DNA of 11,064 nucleotides from an archaeon (lineage in GTDB: Archaea > Nanobdellota > Nanobdellia > Woesearchaeales > GW2011-AR9): positions 1 through 11,064 of the forward strand of contig JAHFRS010000020.1 in assembly GCA_023266155.1 (NCBI GenBank). Direction: 5' to 3'. The position numbers and the translations under genes were made by a program. Each line of letters starts with the position of its first letter. Position 1 is the stretch's first letter. The notes under the pieces were generated by a model. That model was not told the origin of the DNA, did no database searches, and saw only the letters and a program-made list of their open reading frames with translations. This document shows positions 1 to 6,894 of this stretch, piece by piece.

Positions 1-112
1 CCAGCCAGTTCAGCCACATCGCCTGAAACTGTGGCGCCCAAGGCCCTAACCACGCTACTCCTAATACAAACCGAAAGATTCTGTCCAACTTTCCTAAATT
101 CTGTGTTACCAT
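1..112 (-). CDS. YgaP-like (DUF2892) small membrane protein, partial
   Basis: The minus strand from 112 to the window edge encodes 37 residues beginning MVTQNLGKLDRIFRFVLGVA and continuing with a Trp-rich hydrophobic stretch (WLGPWAPQF). An N-terminal N-x-G-x-x-D-R-x-x-R followed by a membrane helix is typical of YgaP-like/DUF2892 proteins. These are small two-helix membrane proteins often fused or linked to rhodanese or thiol/metal-stress genes. The start has a strong Shine-Dalgarno (GAGGAGGGG, about 6 nt upstream), and it lies only 17 nt after the copA stop, so it is the third gene of the arsR-copA operon. The 3' end is outside the window, so any C-terminal domain cannot be seen. Family call is by eye; the function in copper stress is inferred from context. 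Confidence 0.75.
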   Translation of the reverse strand, partial: MVTQNLGKLDRIFRFVLGVAWLGPWAPQFQAMWLNWL

Positions 113-129
113 TTTTTCCCCTCCTCATT

Positions 130-2610
130 TCATTTTATCCTTAGTTTATATCGTTTCATCAACAATGAATTACTGACGACAGAGACGGAACTGAATGCCA
201 TCGCTCCACCCGCAATGACGGGACTAAGCAGCCAGCCCGTCAATGGATAAAGCACGCCAGCGGCTACCGGAATGCCCACCACGTTGTAAAAGAAAGCCCA
301 GAATAAGTTTTGCTTTACTTTTCTCATCGTGTACCTGCTTAAATCCATGGCCGTGACCACATCCCGCAGATCTTCTTTGATCAGCACAATATCTCCCGTC
401 TCAATGGCCACATCTGTCCCTGAGCCAATCGCGATTCCTACGTCTGCTTGTGCCAGCATAGGGGCGTCATTGATACCATCGCCCACGGCAGCTACTTTCT
501 TGCCTTGCTGTTGTAGTTTCTTGATTTCAGCAGCTTTTTCTGCAGGCAATACTTGCGCCAAAACCACACTGATTCCTAGCTGTTCCCCTACCGCTTTTCC
601 TGTTCGCGCATTATCGCCGGTAATCATCACCACTTCCTTTCCCAATTTCTGCAACTGTTCTACTGCCTCACGTGAATGTTCTTTTAATGTATCCGCAACG
701 GCAATAATTCCGGCTATCTTTAAATCTATGGCTAAAATTATGGCTGTTTTACCAGCATTTTCTAGGCGCTGTAGCTCTTTCTCGATCTTTCTAGTAGCAA
801 TATTTTTCTCTTTGAACAATCGCCGATTTCCCAGAATAATTTTCTTTTTATGGGAAGATGCCTCTAAACCTCTCCCCGTCAAGGCTTTGAATGTAGCAGG
901 ATCAGGCACTGATATCTTTTTTTCTGTTGCTTTCTTGACAATCGCTTCACCCAAAGGATGCTCACTGCGCTTCTCGGCTATTGCTGCCGACAATAACACT
1001 TCTTTCTCGGTAAAACCATTTTGGGGCAGAACATCCGTCACTTCCGGCTTTCCTTTCGTCAGCGTTCCTGTTTTATCAAAGATAATCGTGTCAATCTCCT
1101 GCGCTTTCTGCAGAGCTTCTGCACTTTTGATTAAGATTCCCTGTTCTGCCGCTTTTCCCGTTCCCACGATAATGGCGGTTGGTGTCGCTAAACCTAAGGC
1201 GCAAGGGCAGGCAATGATCAAAACAGCGACAAACGTGGTGATAGCAAATGACACGGGCGCTCCAGTAAAATACCAGATAATAGAAGAGAGAAGGGCAATT
1301 CCCATCACTGCCGGAACAAAATATGCAGAGATTTGGTCAGCTAACTTCTGAATCGGGGCCTTGCTACCTTGTGCTTCCTCAACGAGCTTAATAATTTGGG
1401 CCAACAAAGTTTCCGAGCCGATCTTGGTGGCTTTAAACGTAAAGGTTCCGGTCTTATTCATCGTCGCGCCAATAACTCTATCTCCTTTATTCTTTTCTAT
1501 CGGAATACTTTCGCCTGTCACCATACTTTCATCAATGGAAGAAGAGCCGCTCAGCACGATGCCATCAACCGGAATTTTCTGTCCAGGCTTGACGATGATA
1601 ACCTCGCCGACACGCACTTCTTCTATCAGTATTTCCATTTCTTTGCCTTTGCGGATAACCAATGCAGTTTTTGGTTTTAAGCCGATAAGTTTTTTAATGG
1701 CTTCTGAAGTTTTTCCTTTAGCTTTAGCTTCCAGAAACTTACCCAGAAGGATAAAACTGATCAACAATGCTGCAACTTCATAATATAATTGGTGGGCAGT
1801 ATAGCCTGGCTTTCCTAGTATAATAAAAACAGAAATAATTATTGAATAGACGTATGCCGTTCCTGTCCCCAAGGCTACCAGAGTATCCATCGTCGCAGTT
1901 TTTGTCTTCCATAAAACTATAATGCCTCGAGAGAAGAATAACGATCCCGCCAACATCACGGGTGTGGCGAGAATAAACTCAATGGTGACAAGATTATTTT
2001 CCAGAAAAGATGGCAAGGGGATCTTGAGCAGCGGCACCAGCATTGTCAGAACAAATAATGGGATTGAGAGGATAACTGCAATCAACATTCTCCGTTTTAA
2101 GTTCTGGCTTTCCCGTTCCCGTATTTCCCTTTCCGTATCTTCGGTAAACGAGGTCTCTTCTATCGGTGTATATCCTAAGTTTTGAATGGTCTCTTTTATT
2201 TTCTGAGGAGATATTTTTTGTGATTCATATCTAATAACGGCTTTTTCCGTGATGGATAGTTCCTTTCCTCTAACACCAGGAAGATTTTCAATGGCGTGGG
2301 CGATGGTTGTGGCACAATGCGGGTTGTCCATCCCAATGATTTTCAAATATAAAGTTGCTATCGTGGAGGTTGCAGGTATAAGCATTGCTTTATATCCTAT
2401 TTTTTCTACAGCTTCCTGAACGCGGGCAGGGATGTTTTTATCGGGCACAAATTCAATCGTGGCCTTTTCCGTGGCGAAATTGACAGTAGCTTTCTGAACT
2501 CCTGTTATTTTCAAGATAGCGTTCTCAATTTTTCCAGCACAACTGGCACAGTGCATCCCCTGGATGGGGAAGGTAATTTTTTCTGTTGCGTTTTCCTGCC
2601 TTTTTTTCAT
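130..2610 (-). CDS. copA: Cu+-exporting P1B-type ATPase CopA
   Basis: An 826-aa P1B-1 ATPase that would export Cu(I) (or Ag(I)) across the cytoplasmic membrane. Visible in order: HMA domain 1 with GMHCASC (Cys21, Cys24); a second HMA-like fold (about 86-150) whose metal loop is degenerate, [10 protein letters not shown], with a single Cys99; membrane helices from about 173; actuator TGE (365-367); CPC in the membrane metal site (468-470); phosphorylation motif DKTGT (Asp512); HP of the nucleotide domain (551-552); hinge GDGINDAP (710-717); then YN (775-776) and MxxSS near the C-terminus. CPC + YN + MxxSS is the Cu(I) signature. Its ATG directly follows the TAA of the arsR-type gene, with GGGAG 9 nt upstream as ribosome site. 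Length is normal for a two-HMA CopA and all catalytic residues are present. Confidence 0.96.
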   Translation of the reverse strand: MKKRQENATEKITFPIQGMHCASCAGKIENAILKITGVQKATVNFATEKATIEFVPDKNIPARVQEAVEKIGYKAMLIPATSTIATLYLKIIGMDNPHCATTIAHAIENLPGVRGKELSITEKAVIRYESQKISPQKIKETIQNLGYTPIEETSFTEDTEREIRERESQNLKRRMLIAVILSIPLFVLTMLVPLLKIPLPSFLENNLVTIEFILATPVMLAGSLFFSRGIIVLWKTKTATMDTLVALGTGTAYVYSIIISVFIILGKPGYTAHQLYYEVAALLISFILLGKFLEAKAKGKTSEAIKKLIGLKPKTALVIRKGKEMEILIEEVRVGEVIIVKPGQKIPVDGIVLSGSSSIDESMVTGESIPIEKNKGDRVIGATMNKTGTFTFKATKIGSETLLAQIIKLVEEAQGSKAPIQKLADQISAYFVPAVMGIALLSSIIWYFTGAPVSFAITTFVAVLIIACPCALGLATPTAIIVGTGKAAEQGILIKSAEALQKAQEIDTIIFDKTGTLTKGKPEVTDVLPQNGFTEKEVLLSAAIAEKRSEHPLGEAIVKKATEKKISVPDPATFKALTGRGLEASSHKKKIILGNRRLFKEKNIATRKIEKELQRLENAGKTAIILAIDLKIAGIIAVADTLKEHSREAVEQLQKLGKEVVMITGDNARTGKAVGEQLGISVVLAQVLPAEKAAEIKKLQQQGKKVAAVGDGINDAPMLAQADVGIAIGSGTDVAIETGDIVLIKEDLRDVVTAMDLSRYTMRKVKQNLFWAFFYNVVGIPVAAGVLYPLTGWLLSPVIAGGAMAFSSVSVVSNSLLMKRYKLRIK

Positions 2611-2925
2611 TTATCGTTCTCCCATTAATATTTTACAGCAATATGCTTTCAGATGGGCATCAATGAGTTCTAGTAACGGTTTGATGGTCTTGCTGTTTAA
2701 TTGATAATAGCGATATTTGCCGTCTTTTTCCATGAAGACCATGCCATGATATTCCAACATCTTCAGATGGTGTGACACCAAGCTCTGCTCAAATCCCGTA
2801 TCTTTACAGATCTCTGTCACATTCTTTTTGCCATCACGCAGGCTGTTGACAATCTTGAGGCGGGTATGGTTTGCCAACGTGCCAAAGAACAGTTTATAGG
2901 CGCCGAAGTGCTTAGATGAAATCAT
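2611..2925 (-). CDS. ArsR-family metal-sensing repressor of the copper operon
   Basis: A winged-helix protein of 104 aa (106 aa if the ATG at 2931 is used). Counted from that upstream ATG, the recognition helix-turn-helix is about 38-60 (VTEICKDTGFEQSLVSHHL), followed by the beta wing (EKDGKYRYYQL). There is no ELCVCDL alpha3 metal box. Possible ligands are Cys42 and a C-terminal helix with Asp91-x-His93 and Cys98-Cys99, resembling alpha5-type sites. The gene abuts copA (TAA then ATG) and is first in the operon, so it probably represses arsR-copA-DUF2892 until Cu/Ag binds. Start choice: the TATA box (2947-2956) is centred 26-27 nt from the ATG at 2925, like other leaderless genes here, but only about 20 nt from 2931. 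The upstream ATG would therefore probably not be transcribed. The metal specificity is inferred from copA. Confidence 0.88.
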   Translation of the reverse strand: MISSKHFGAYKLFFGTLANHTRLKIVNSLRDGKKNVTEICKDTGFEQSLVSHHLKMLEYHGMVFMEKDGKYRYYQLNSKTIKPLLELIDAHLKAYCCKILMGER

Positions 2926-2929
2926 TTTC

Positions 2930-2949
2930 ATATGAAATATTCTTCATAT
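2930..2949. promoter_or_regulatory. Palindromic operator of the copper operon
   Basis: ATATGAA-N6-TTCATAT: 7-bp perfect arms around a 6-bp spacer, 20 bp in total. It lies between and partly over the TATA box (2947-2956, minus strand) and the predicted transcription start. Size and A/T-rich symmetric form fit ArsR-family operators, so autoregulation by the adjacent repressor is likely (inference). Confidence 0.65.
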
Positions 2950-2956
2950 ATTTAAA
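2947..2956 (-). promoter_or_regulatory. Archaeal TATA box of the arsR-copA operon
   Basis: TTTAAATATA on the minus strand, with transcription expected about 25 nt downstream, at or just before the ATG at 2925, giving a leaderless mRNA. Its distal half overlaps the palindromic operator. Confidence 0.65.
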
Positions 2957-3049
2957 GGTTGTGGTGGGGAAAAGAAGTTTTTGTGTGGTAATAGGGAGTA
3001 ATCTTACCGTTAATACAGGTGTTGTGGTCGACTCATAAGAATTGGTGAT

Positions 3050-3475
3050 TTATCTTTCCGGCAAATCCTTTTTTAGTTGTTCCCAGGCGTTATTTACCCG
3101 CTTTAATAATGAGTTTGCGAGGGACTGATATTGTTGGTGTTCTTTTCCAAACCTATCGGGATGGATTGCAAAGACGATTCGTCGATATCTTACTTTAGCT
3201 TCTGCGTAGGTGGCATTGTGATCTAACCCTAAAATATCTTCAGGGGTGGCATCGGCAGGACAGGACAAAATTCTTCCTCTCTCTAGAATTTCTACTCTGA
3301 GATGTTCTTCAACGTCAGCCGGTAATCTTTCACCATATAGAGCGGCTTCTTCATTTAGTGTTAGTTCTAAAATTTTATTGTATCTGGCTCGTTGCTCTGG
3401 TGTAAAGTTATGTACAAGAGCGGCAGAGTCAAATTTCTTTACATCTCCTATTTTCTCATATAAGTTTTTATCCAT
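3050..3475 (-). CDS. J-domain (DnaJ-like) protein with paralogous N-terminal region
   Basis: 141 aa. Residues about 79-141 form a J-domain: DILGL start, helix II rich in basic residues (KVRYRRIVFAI), the diagnostic HPD at 105-107, and a final helix (LLKRVNNAWEQLKK). J-domains stimulate the ATPase of DnaK/Hsp70, so this may be a specialised co-chaperone. There is no Gly/Phe region or zinc-finger domain. Residues about 20-55 (FTPEQRARY...NEEAALYGERLP) closely match the next gene upstream (FTPEQRVRY...DEEATFYGDRLP), so the two are paralogues with different C-termini. The start codon overlaps the upstream stop by one base (TAATG), indicating an operon and translational coupling. The substrate and partner are unknown. 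Confidence 0.85.
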   Translation of the reverse strand: MDKNLYEKIGDVKKFDSAALVHNFTPEQRARYNKILELTLNEEAALYGERLPADVEEHLRVEILERGRILSCPADATPEDILGLDHNATYAEAKVRYRRIVFAIHPDRFGKEHQQYQSLANSLLKRVNNAWEQLKKDLPER

Positions 3476-3834
3476 TATTTTTTGTGTTCTCCATCTTTTT
3501 TTAAATTATGGTAAAACTCTAATTTTTTGTATTTTCCATCTTTTAAATTATAGTAAGACTCTACTAGTTTGATTAGCGCTTCATCACCACCTAAAGCGGC
3601 GATTATCATGTATTTCCCACCTTTTAATCCTGGCCATATTTGATCTTTGAAAACGAGCTCATCTTTTCTAGGTAATCTATCGCCATAAAAAGTGGCTTCT
3701 TCATCTAGCATTTGTTCAAAGAGCTGATCATACCTTACTCGTTGCTCTGGTGTAAATTTACGTACGAGAGTTACGTAGTCAACCCCTTTTTGTTCTAATA
3801 TCAATAAGTACAACTCGAAATCTCTTCTTTCCAT
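3475..3834 (-). CDS. Unknown protein, paralogue of the adjacent J-domain protein's N-terminus
   Basis: About 119 aa. I do not recognise a named family. The motif FTPEQRVRYDQLFEQMLDEE followed by ATFYGDRLP is shared with the downstream J-domain protein, but here the J-domain is absent. The C-terminus instead holds a 15-residue unit repeated twice (ESYYNLKDGKYKK / EFYHNLKKDGEHKK), visible also as a tandem DNA repeat. Start choice: an ATG at 3849 also exists, but it lies inside the GGAGG ribosome site (ATGGAGG) that stands 8 nt before the ATG at 3834, so 3834 is preferred. Candidate TATA sequences (CATATAAG, 3889-3896 minus) would give a short leader containing that ribosome site. It is the first gene of a two-gene operon. 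Confidence 0.7.
   Translation of the reverse strand: MERRDFELYLLILEQKGVDYVTLVRKFTPEQRVRYDQLFEQMLDEEATFYGDRLPRKDELVFKDQIWPGLKGGKYMIIAALGGDEALIKLVESYYNLKDGKYKKLEFYHNLKKDGEHKK
3481..3563. repeat. Imperfect tandem repeat, two units, 45-bp period
   Basis: Units at 3481-3521 and 3526-3563 match at 34 of 38 aligned bases, plus one 3-bp indel in the T-run. They lie in frame in the 3' end of the gene at 3475-3834 and duplicate about 15 codons, pointing to a fairly recent in-frame duplication. Confidence 0.8.
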
Positions 3835-3952
3835 TTTAGTTTCCTCCATCTTTTTGGTTTCAATTATCTTGTTACTGCTTAGTTATAACTTATATGATAT
3901 ATCAATCTTGTTGTTTCTTTTTTTACTATTTAACTAAAAAATAATAGAAAAG

Positions 3953-3962
3953 TATATAAATA
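3953..3962 (+). promoter_or_regulatory. TATA box for the double-Lrp/methyltransferase operon
   Basis: TATATAAATA preceded by a purine-rich stretch (AGAAAAG) that could serve as BRE. The core is centred 26-27 nt before the ATG at 3983, predicting a leaderless transcript. Confidence 0.7.
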
Positions 3963-3982
3963 ATAAAAAATAAGCACAATTT

Positions 3983-4930
3983 ATGCCATTAGACAAACTA
4001 GATCAGAAAATTATCCATGAACTGTTCCTCCATGCCAGAGCTAGCAATAATCAGCTAGCAAAAAAAGTAGGGGCGTCTAAAGAAGTAGTCCTCTATCGTA
4101 TTGAACGGCTCAAAGAACAGCGAATTATCACAAAGTTTATCCCGCTCATTAATTTTTCACGCATGGACTATATGCTCTATCGGATACAGCTGAAATTCAA
4201 CCATAAAAATCCGACTGACTGGCATACTTTCTTTCGAACAATCCCTGAAATAAATTGGCTGGTGGAATTACAGGGAAATTGGGACGTCGTGGCAACATTT
4301 AGGGTAAAGCATCAGGTTGAATTCTTTGCCATTGTAAACAAAGTTCAAACTCATTTTGCAAAAAATATTCAGAATATGCTCATTACCATTGTGAATTCCA
4401 TCCATCACTTTCCTCCTAACTTTCTGTCTGCCCAGAAGACAAACGGCAAGCACTATACTCTTGAGACCAGCCTTGAACCTGCTTTAGCTCTGGATAAAAT
4501 TGATTGGCAGGTTCTAAAAGAATTGCTCCGTAACGCAAGAGTTCCACTCCTGGAATTAGCCCGAAATATTCATACGTCTGCGACTACCGTCCATTATCAT
4601 CTGGAGAAAATGCTGAAAAACAAAGTGATTATTGGGTTTGTTCCATTGATAGATCACACCGCCTTGGGATTTACCCACTTTAAAATCTTGCTTCATCTGC
4701 TCGATCCAGCGCAAAAGAAGAAGTTACATGAGATACTTTCCCATGAACAGCAGATCATTTATATCACTGAATCGTATGGCTATGCTGATCTGGAATTTGA
4801 GATAGTCACCAAGAGCATCAATGAATTGTTTGAGTTGCTGGAGAGGATCTCCACAGAAATCCCCTTGAAAAATCAGGAGATTATTTATAATAACAAAGAA
4901 ATGCTGGTCAACGAGATGCCCCATGGATGA
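3983..4930 (+). CDS. Double Lrp/AsnC-type transcriptional regulator
   Basis: 315 aa formed by two Lrp-like halves. Half 1: winged HTH at about 3-50 (LDKLDQKIIHELFLHARASN...SKEVVLYRIERLKEQRII), then a RAM-like ligand region with GNWDVVATF (98-106). Half 2: a second HTH at about 171-217 (DKIDWQVLKELLRNARV...TTVHYHLEKMLKNKVI) and a RAM-like region with YGYADLEFEI (265-274). Ordinary Lrp proteins are about 150 aa with one HTH. Tandem-HTH versions are known among archaea, especially small-genome lineages. It probably binds DNA as a local or global regulator; the ligand is unknown. The 3' end overlaps the methyltransferase start by 8 nt, so both are made from one leaderless mRNA. It could regulate itself or the divergent J-domain operon. 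Confidence 0.85.
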   Translation: MPLDKLDQKIIHELFLHARASNNQLAKKVGASKEVVLYRIERLKEQRIITKFIPLINFSRMDYMLYRIQLKFNHKNPTDWHTFFRTIPEINWLVELQGNWDVVATFRVKHQVEFFAIVNKVQTHFAKNIQNMLITIVNSIHHFPPNFLSAQKTNGKHYTLETSLEPALALDKIDWQVLKELLRNARVPLLELARNIHTSATTVHYHLEKMLKNKVIIGFVPLIDHTALGFTHFKILLHLLDPAQKKKLHEILSHEQQIIYITESYGYADLEFEIVTKSINELFELLERISTEIPLKNQEIIYNNKEMLVNEMPHG

Positions 4931-5792
4931 TAAGAAGAATATTACTACCTATTTGAAAGATGATGAAAGAATAATAAAGACGATCAATTTTACCACAGAT
5001 ATAATCTCTTTGAAGCAAGTTGGTGTTGGTTCTTTTCTCTACGCCGAGAAGATATTTGAGACCGGGAAAAAAGTGATTATTGATGATACTCTTCCTCGTA
5101 AAAAGATTGAAACTATTCTCAAAAAGCTGGAAGCAGGGCAACCGTTGTCTGATGATGAACGTCAGCACGTCCTTACCGCCCAGGAATTTTACCGTTCACA
5201 TGAGCAGATGTTTTTAACACGGGCAGAAGAAACTGCTTGCACTGCCCGTGAGCTAGAATTTATCGCCAAAACGTTAGTTGTTCCAAAAGGGAGTCCGGTT
5301 CTCGATGTTGGTTGCGGCTTGGGACGTCTTACCCATCCACTCTTGAAGATGGGGTATAATATGTATGGAATTGATGTTTCTTCTCATTTGATTTTGAGAG
5401 CCAGAGTTGATAATCCCTCGTACAAAGATCGGTTCTTGATTGCCAGCCTTTTCAATCAACCATTTCGCCGGAAACATTTCTCTGCCATCATAATGATGTG
5501 GCACGTTATCTGCGAGGTAAGCCATAATGTGGATACTGCTTTTGCTGAAGCGGCTAGTCTGCTTAAGTCTGGAGGCATCTTAATTCTGGATGTTCCTGAT
5601 GCTTCGTCAGACGACACTAAAATTAAGTATCAAGGTCCTCCGGGGCAGGAGAATTATGCTGTGTTTCTGGCTAAAATTCCACCCATGACTTTGCTGAAAC
5701 GATCGCTGGAGAGTTCAGGATTTAAGATTATTCACATTGAGCATTTTCTATGGGGAATTCACAAGTTTGTGATCGTTTGCAAGAAAAAATAA
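4923..5792 (+). CDS. Class I SAM-dependent methyltransferase
   Basis: 289 aa. The Rossmann methyltransferase core occupies about 105-289: motif I VLDVGCGLGRLT (127-138), the acidic ribose-binding end of strand 2 (YGIDVS, 148-153), strand 4 region FSAIIMMWHVICEV (186-199), and LLKSGGILILDVP (213-225), the usual post-motif segment. The first 80-100 residues are not part of the core and resemble no domain I know. They are charged and may provide substrate recognition or a lid. Methyltransferases with this layout act on small molecules, proteins or RNA, and nothing in the sequence decides which. Start at the ATG inside the last codons of the regulator gene (8-nt overlap); no clear ribosome site, so coupling to upstream translation is likely. 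Confidence 0.85.
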   Translation: MDDKKNITTYLKDDERIIKTINFTTDIISLKQVGVGSFLYAEKIFETGKKVIIDDTLPRKKIETILKKLEAGQPLSDDERQHVLTAQEFYRSHEQMFLTRAEETACTARELEFIAKTLVVPKGSPVLDVGCGLGRLTHPLLKMGYNMYGIDVSSHLILRARVDNPSYKDRFLIASLFNQPFRRKHFSAIIMMWHVICEVSHNVDTAFAEAASLLKSGGILILDVPDASSDDTKIKYQGPPGQENYAVFLAKIPPMTLLKRSLESSGFKIIHIEHFLWGIHKFVIVCKKK

Positions 5793-5807
5793 TTGGGATA
5801 CCTGGTC

Positions 5808-5881
5808 TTTCACCATCTTTTCTCACCTCCCTTTTCGTTATTTTTATATAGCCGTGCGTTTTGAGTGAAGAGATGGTGAAA
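5808..5881. repeat. Perfect 11-bp inverted repeat flanking a promoter
   Basis: TTTCACCATCT (5808-5818) is the exact reverse complement of AGATGGTGAAA (5871-5881). The arms flank the TATA box of the small Cys-rich gene, and the right arm covers its start codon. It may be an operator pair. The T/C-rich left side (5805-5835) may also end transcription from the methyltransferase gene. Confidence 0.5.
5843..5850 (+). promoter_or_regulatory. TATA box for the 52-aa Cys-rich protein gene
   Basis: TTTATATA, with its centre 26-27 nt upstream of the ATG at 5873, predicts a leaderless mRNA. This supports the reality of the short gene. Confidence 0.65.
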
Positions 5882-6031
5882 CTCATTCAAAAACCGGGGA
5901 AAAAATCATATCTCTGCACCGCCTGTAATCTAACTTACCCCACAAGATCATGGGCAGAAAAGTGCGAACAATGGTGCACTGAAAAGCACAGCTGTAATCT
6001 GGAAATTATTAAGCATGCTCTTTCTTCGTAA
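5873..6031 (+). CDS. Small Cys-rich (zinc-ribbon-like) protein, 52 aa
   Basis: The sequence starts MVKLIQKPGKKSYLCTACNL and ends SCNLEIIKHALSS. It has Cys15-x2-Cys18, Cys31-x3-Cys35, Cys41, and histidines at 39 and 48, with no membrane segment or signal peptide. The CxxC plus CxxxC spacing suggests a metal-binding knuckle (zinc or a soft metal) or disulfides. From memory, similar tiny archaeal proteins ending in a CNLEI-x-KHA-like motif exist, but I cannot name a family. It has its own TATA box with leaderless spacing. It ends 28 nt from the stop of the opposing VKOR gene, so it belongs with that thiol-redox cluster by position. Function unknown; a role in metal or thiol handling is inference. 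Confidence 0.72.
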   Translation: MVKLIQKPGKKSYLCTACNLTYPTRSWAEKCEQWCTEKHSCNLEIIKHALSS

Positions 6032-6059
6032 GGCAGAACTATCATTATGTATCTTACTT

Positions 6060-6476
6060 TTACAGCAACGCAAAACTATTAACAAACAGCATGAGGCTTA
6101 TCCCTGCCGACAACAAACAATAAAAGCAATAATCTTTAATCACCTTAACCTGCACGAAAATCAAAAAAAGAGAAAAAAAGAGGCCGCCAGCAGTAGCTAC
6201 TAAGATTAATTTGGTAATCATAACCAGTTGCGGCAAGAATAAAGCCATGACCATTCCCACTAACAGTGCCGCATAAAACAAAAATCCCAACACTTCGTTC
6301 CTTACATAGAAAATATGAGACCATTTACTCTCGGCCACAACACTACAATCATGATTCAATGGGCAAACTAAGGGCTGCTTTTGTTTGAGATAATGTTTTC
6401 TGATTAAGAACCCGCTGATCAGCAGACCGGTAATACTCAAAAGGATAAATGAGGCAACAAAAGGCATAGCCATCAT
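6060..6476 (-). CDS. VKOR-type disulfide-forming membrane enzyme
   Basis: 138 aa with about four membrane helices. The vitamin K epoxide reductase hallmarks are present: an active-site CFYC (117-120) in the last helix region, and a loop cysteine pair Cys38 and Cys44 (VCPLNHDC) followed by a Trp-Ser (52-53). Prokaryotic VKOR proteins oxidise periplasmic thioredoxin-like partners and pass electrons to a quinone, replacing DsbB. No fused thioredoxin domain is present, so the partner must be encoded elsewhere. The start codon follows the DoxX-like stop by one base, with GGCAGGAT upstream as a modest ribosome site; a second ATG at 6473 is possible. It is the second gene of a two-gene operon. Confidence 0.88.
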   Translation of the reverse strand: MMAMPFVASFILLSITGLLISGFLIRKHYLKQKQPLVCPLNHDCSVVAESKWSHIFYVRNEVLGFLFYAALLVGMVMALFLPQLVMITKLILVATAGGLFFSLFLIFVQVKVIKDYCFYCLLSAGISLMLFVNSFALL

Positions 6477-6477
6477 A

Positions 6478-6849
6478 TTAACGATCCTGCCAATGTATAA
6501 CCGCTAATGCTATGGCCGCAAACAGTAAGCCTACATCACGAAACACAATATCTAACAAAGTGATGTTAGCAGTTGTAATCGCCAGCAGCGTCAATACTGA
6601 AAGTAATGAAGGGTACAACATTTTCTTGCCTGAGAATAACCAGATGGAGAGAGTTACTTGATACAATGAGAATCCCACTAATAAGATTGTTCCCGGAATG
6701 ATGGCCTGTAACCACACTGGAAAATATCCCATCCAGTTCTCCGGCTGGAGTGTGGCAGAGATCGCGGCATAGAGAAAAGGCACGGCGATGGCAATACGTA
6801 GCAGAAAAGAAACCAGAGGGAAATGATTGGCACGAATGTTCTCTCTCAT
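6478..6849 (-). CDS. DoxX-like membrane protein
   Basis: 123 aa, with about four hydrophobic helices (near 14-32, 46-70, 79-100, 104-118). The N-terminal pattern LLRIAIAVPFLYAAISATLQPENWMGY-FP matches DoxX/DoxD-like proteins: an Arg in helix 1, a short loop with NPxxW-like residues, then FP. DoxX relatives take part in thiol/quinone redox or electron transfer at the membrane. Being cotranscribed with a VKOR enzyme (1-nt gap) fits a role in disulfide formation or quinone exchange, but that is inference. The start at 6849 is supported by a TATA box 26 nt upstream, implying a leaderless message. Confidence 0.75.
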   Translation of the reverse strand: MRENIRANHFPLVSFLLRIAIAVPFLYAAISATLQPENWMGYFPVWLQAIIPGTILLVGFSLYQVTLSIWLFSGKKMLYPSLLSVLTLLAITTANITLLDIVFRDVGLLFAAIALAVIHWQDR

Positions 6850-6858
6850 AATGAGAAG

Positions 6859-6875
6859 AATACTGGTACAGTATT
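6859..6875. promoter_or_regulatory. 17-bp palindromic operator of the DoxX/VKOR operon
   Basis: AATACTG-GTA-CAGTATT: two perfect 7-bp arms around 3 bp, placed between the TATA box (TTAAATA, minus strand, 6872-6878, overlapping by 4 bp) and the start codon at 6849. A repressor bound here would block TBP/RNA polymerase. No regulator gene is adjacent. Confidence 0.6.
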
Positions 6876-6878
6876 TAA
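6872..6878 (-). promoter_or_regulatory. TATA box of the DoxX/VKOR operon
   Basis: TTAAATA (within ACTTAAATAC) on the minus strand, centred 26 nt before the ATG at 6849, so the transcript should be leaderless. It lies just outside the inverted-repeat element at 6895-7067. Confidence 0.65.
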
Positions 6879-6894
6879 GTTTTGCTTTCCGTAG

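Noticed and set aside
329..1351. Long plus-strand open frame (340 codons) inside the copper ATPase gene
   Set aside because: It is antisense to the intact copA. Its translation is Ser/Pro/Ala-rich with no domain pattern, as expected for a shadow of a conserved gene.
3475..3849. ATG at 3849 as start of the J-domain paralogue gene
   Set aside because: That ATG is part of the ATGGAGG ribosome site for the ATG at 3834 and has no site of its own.
3895..3904. TGATATATCA 10-bp palindrome between the divergent J-domain and Lrp promoters
   Set aside because: Short and entirely within very A/T-rich DNA; likely chance, so not called as an operator.
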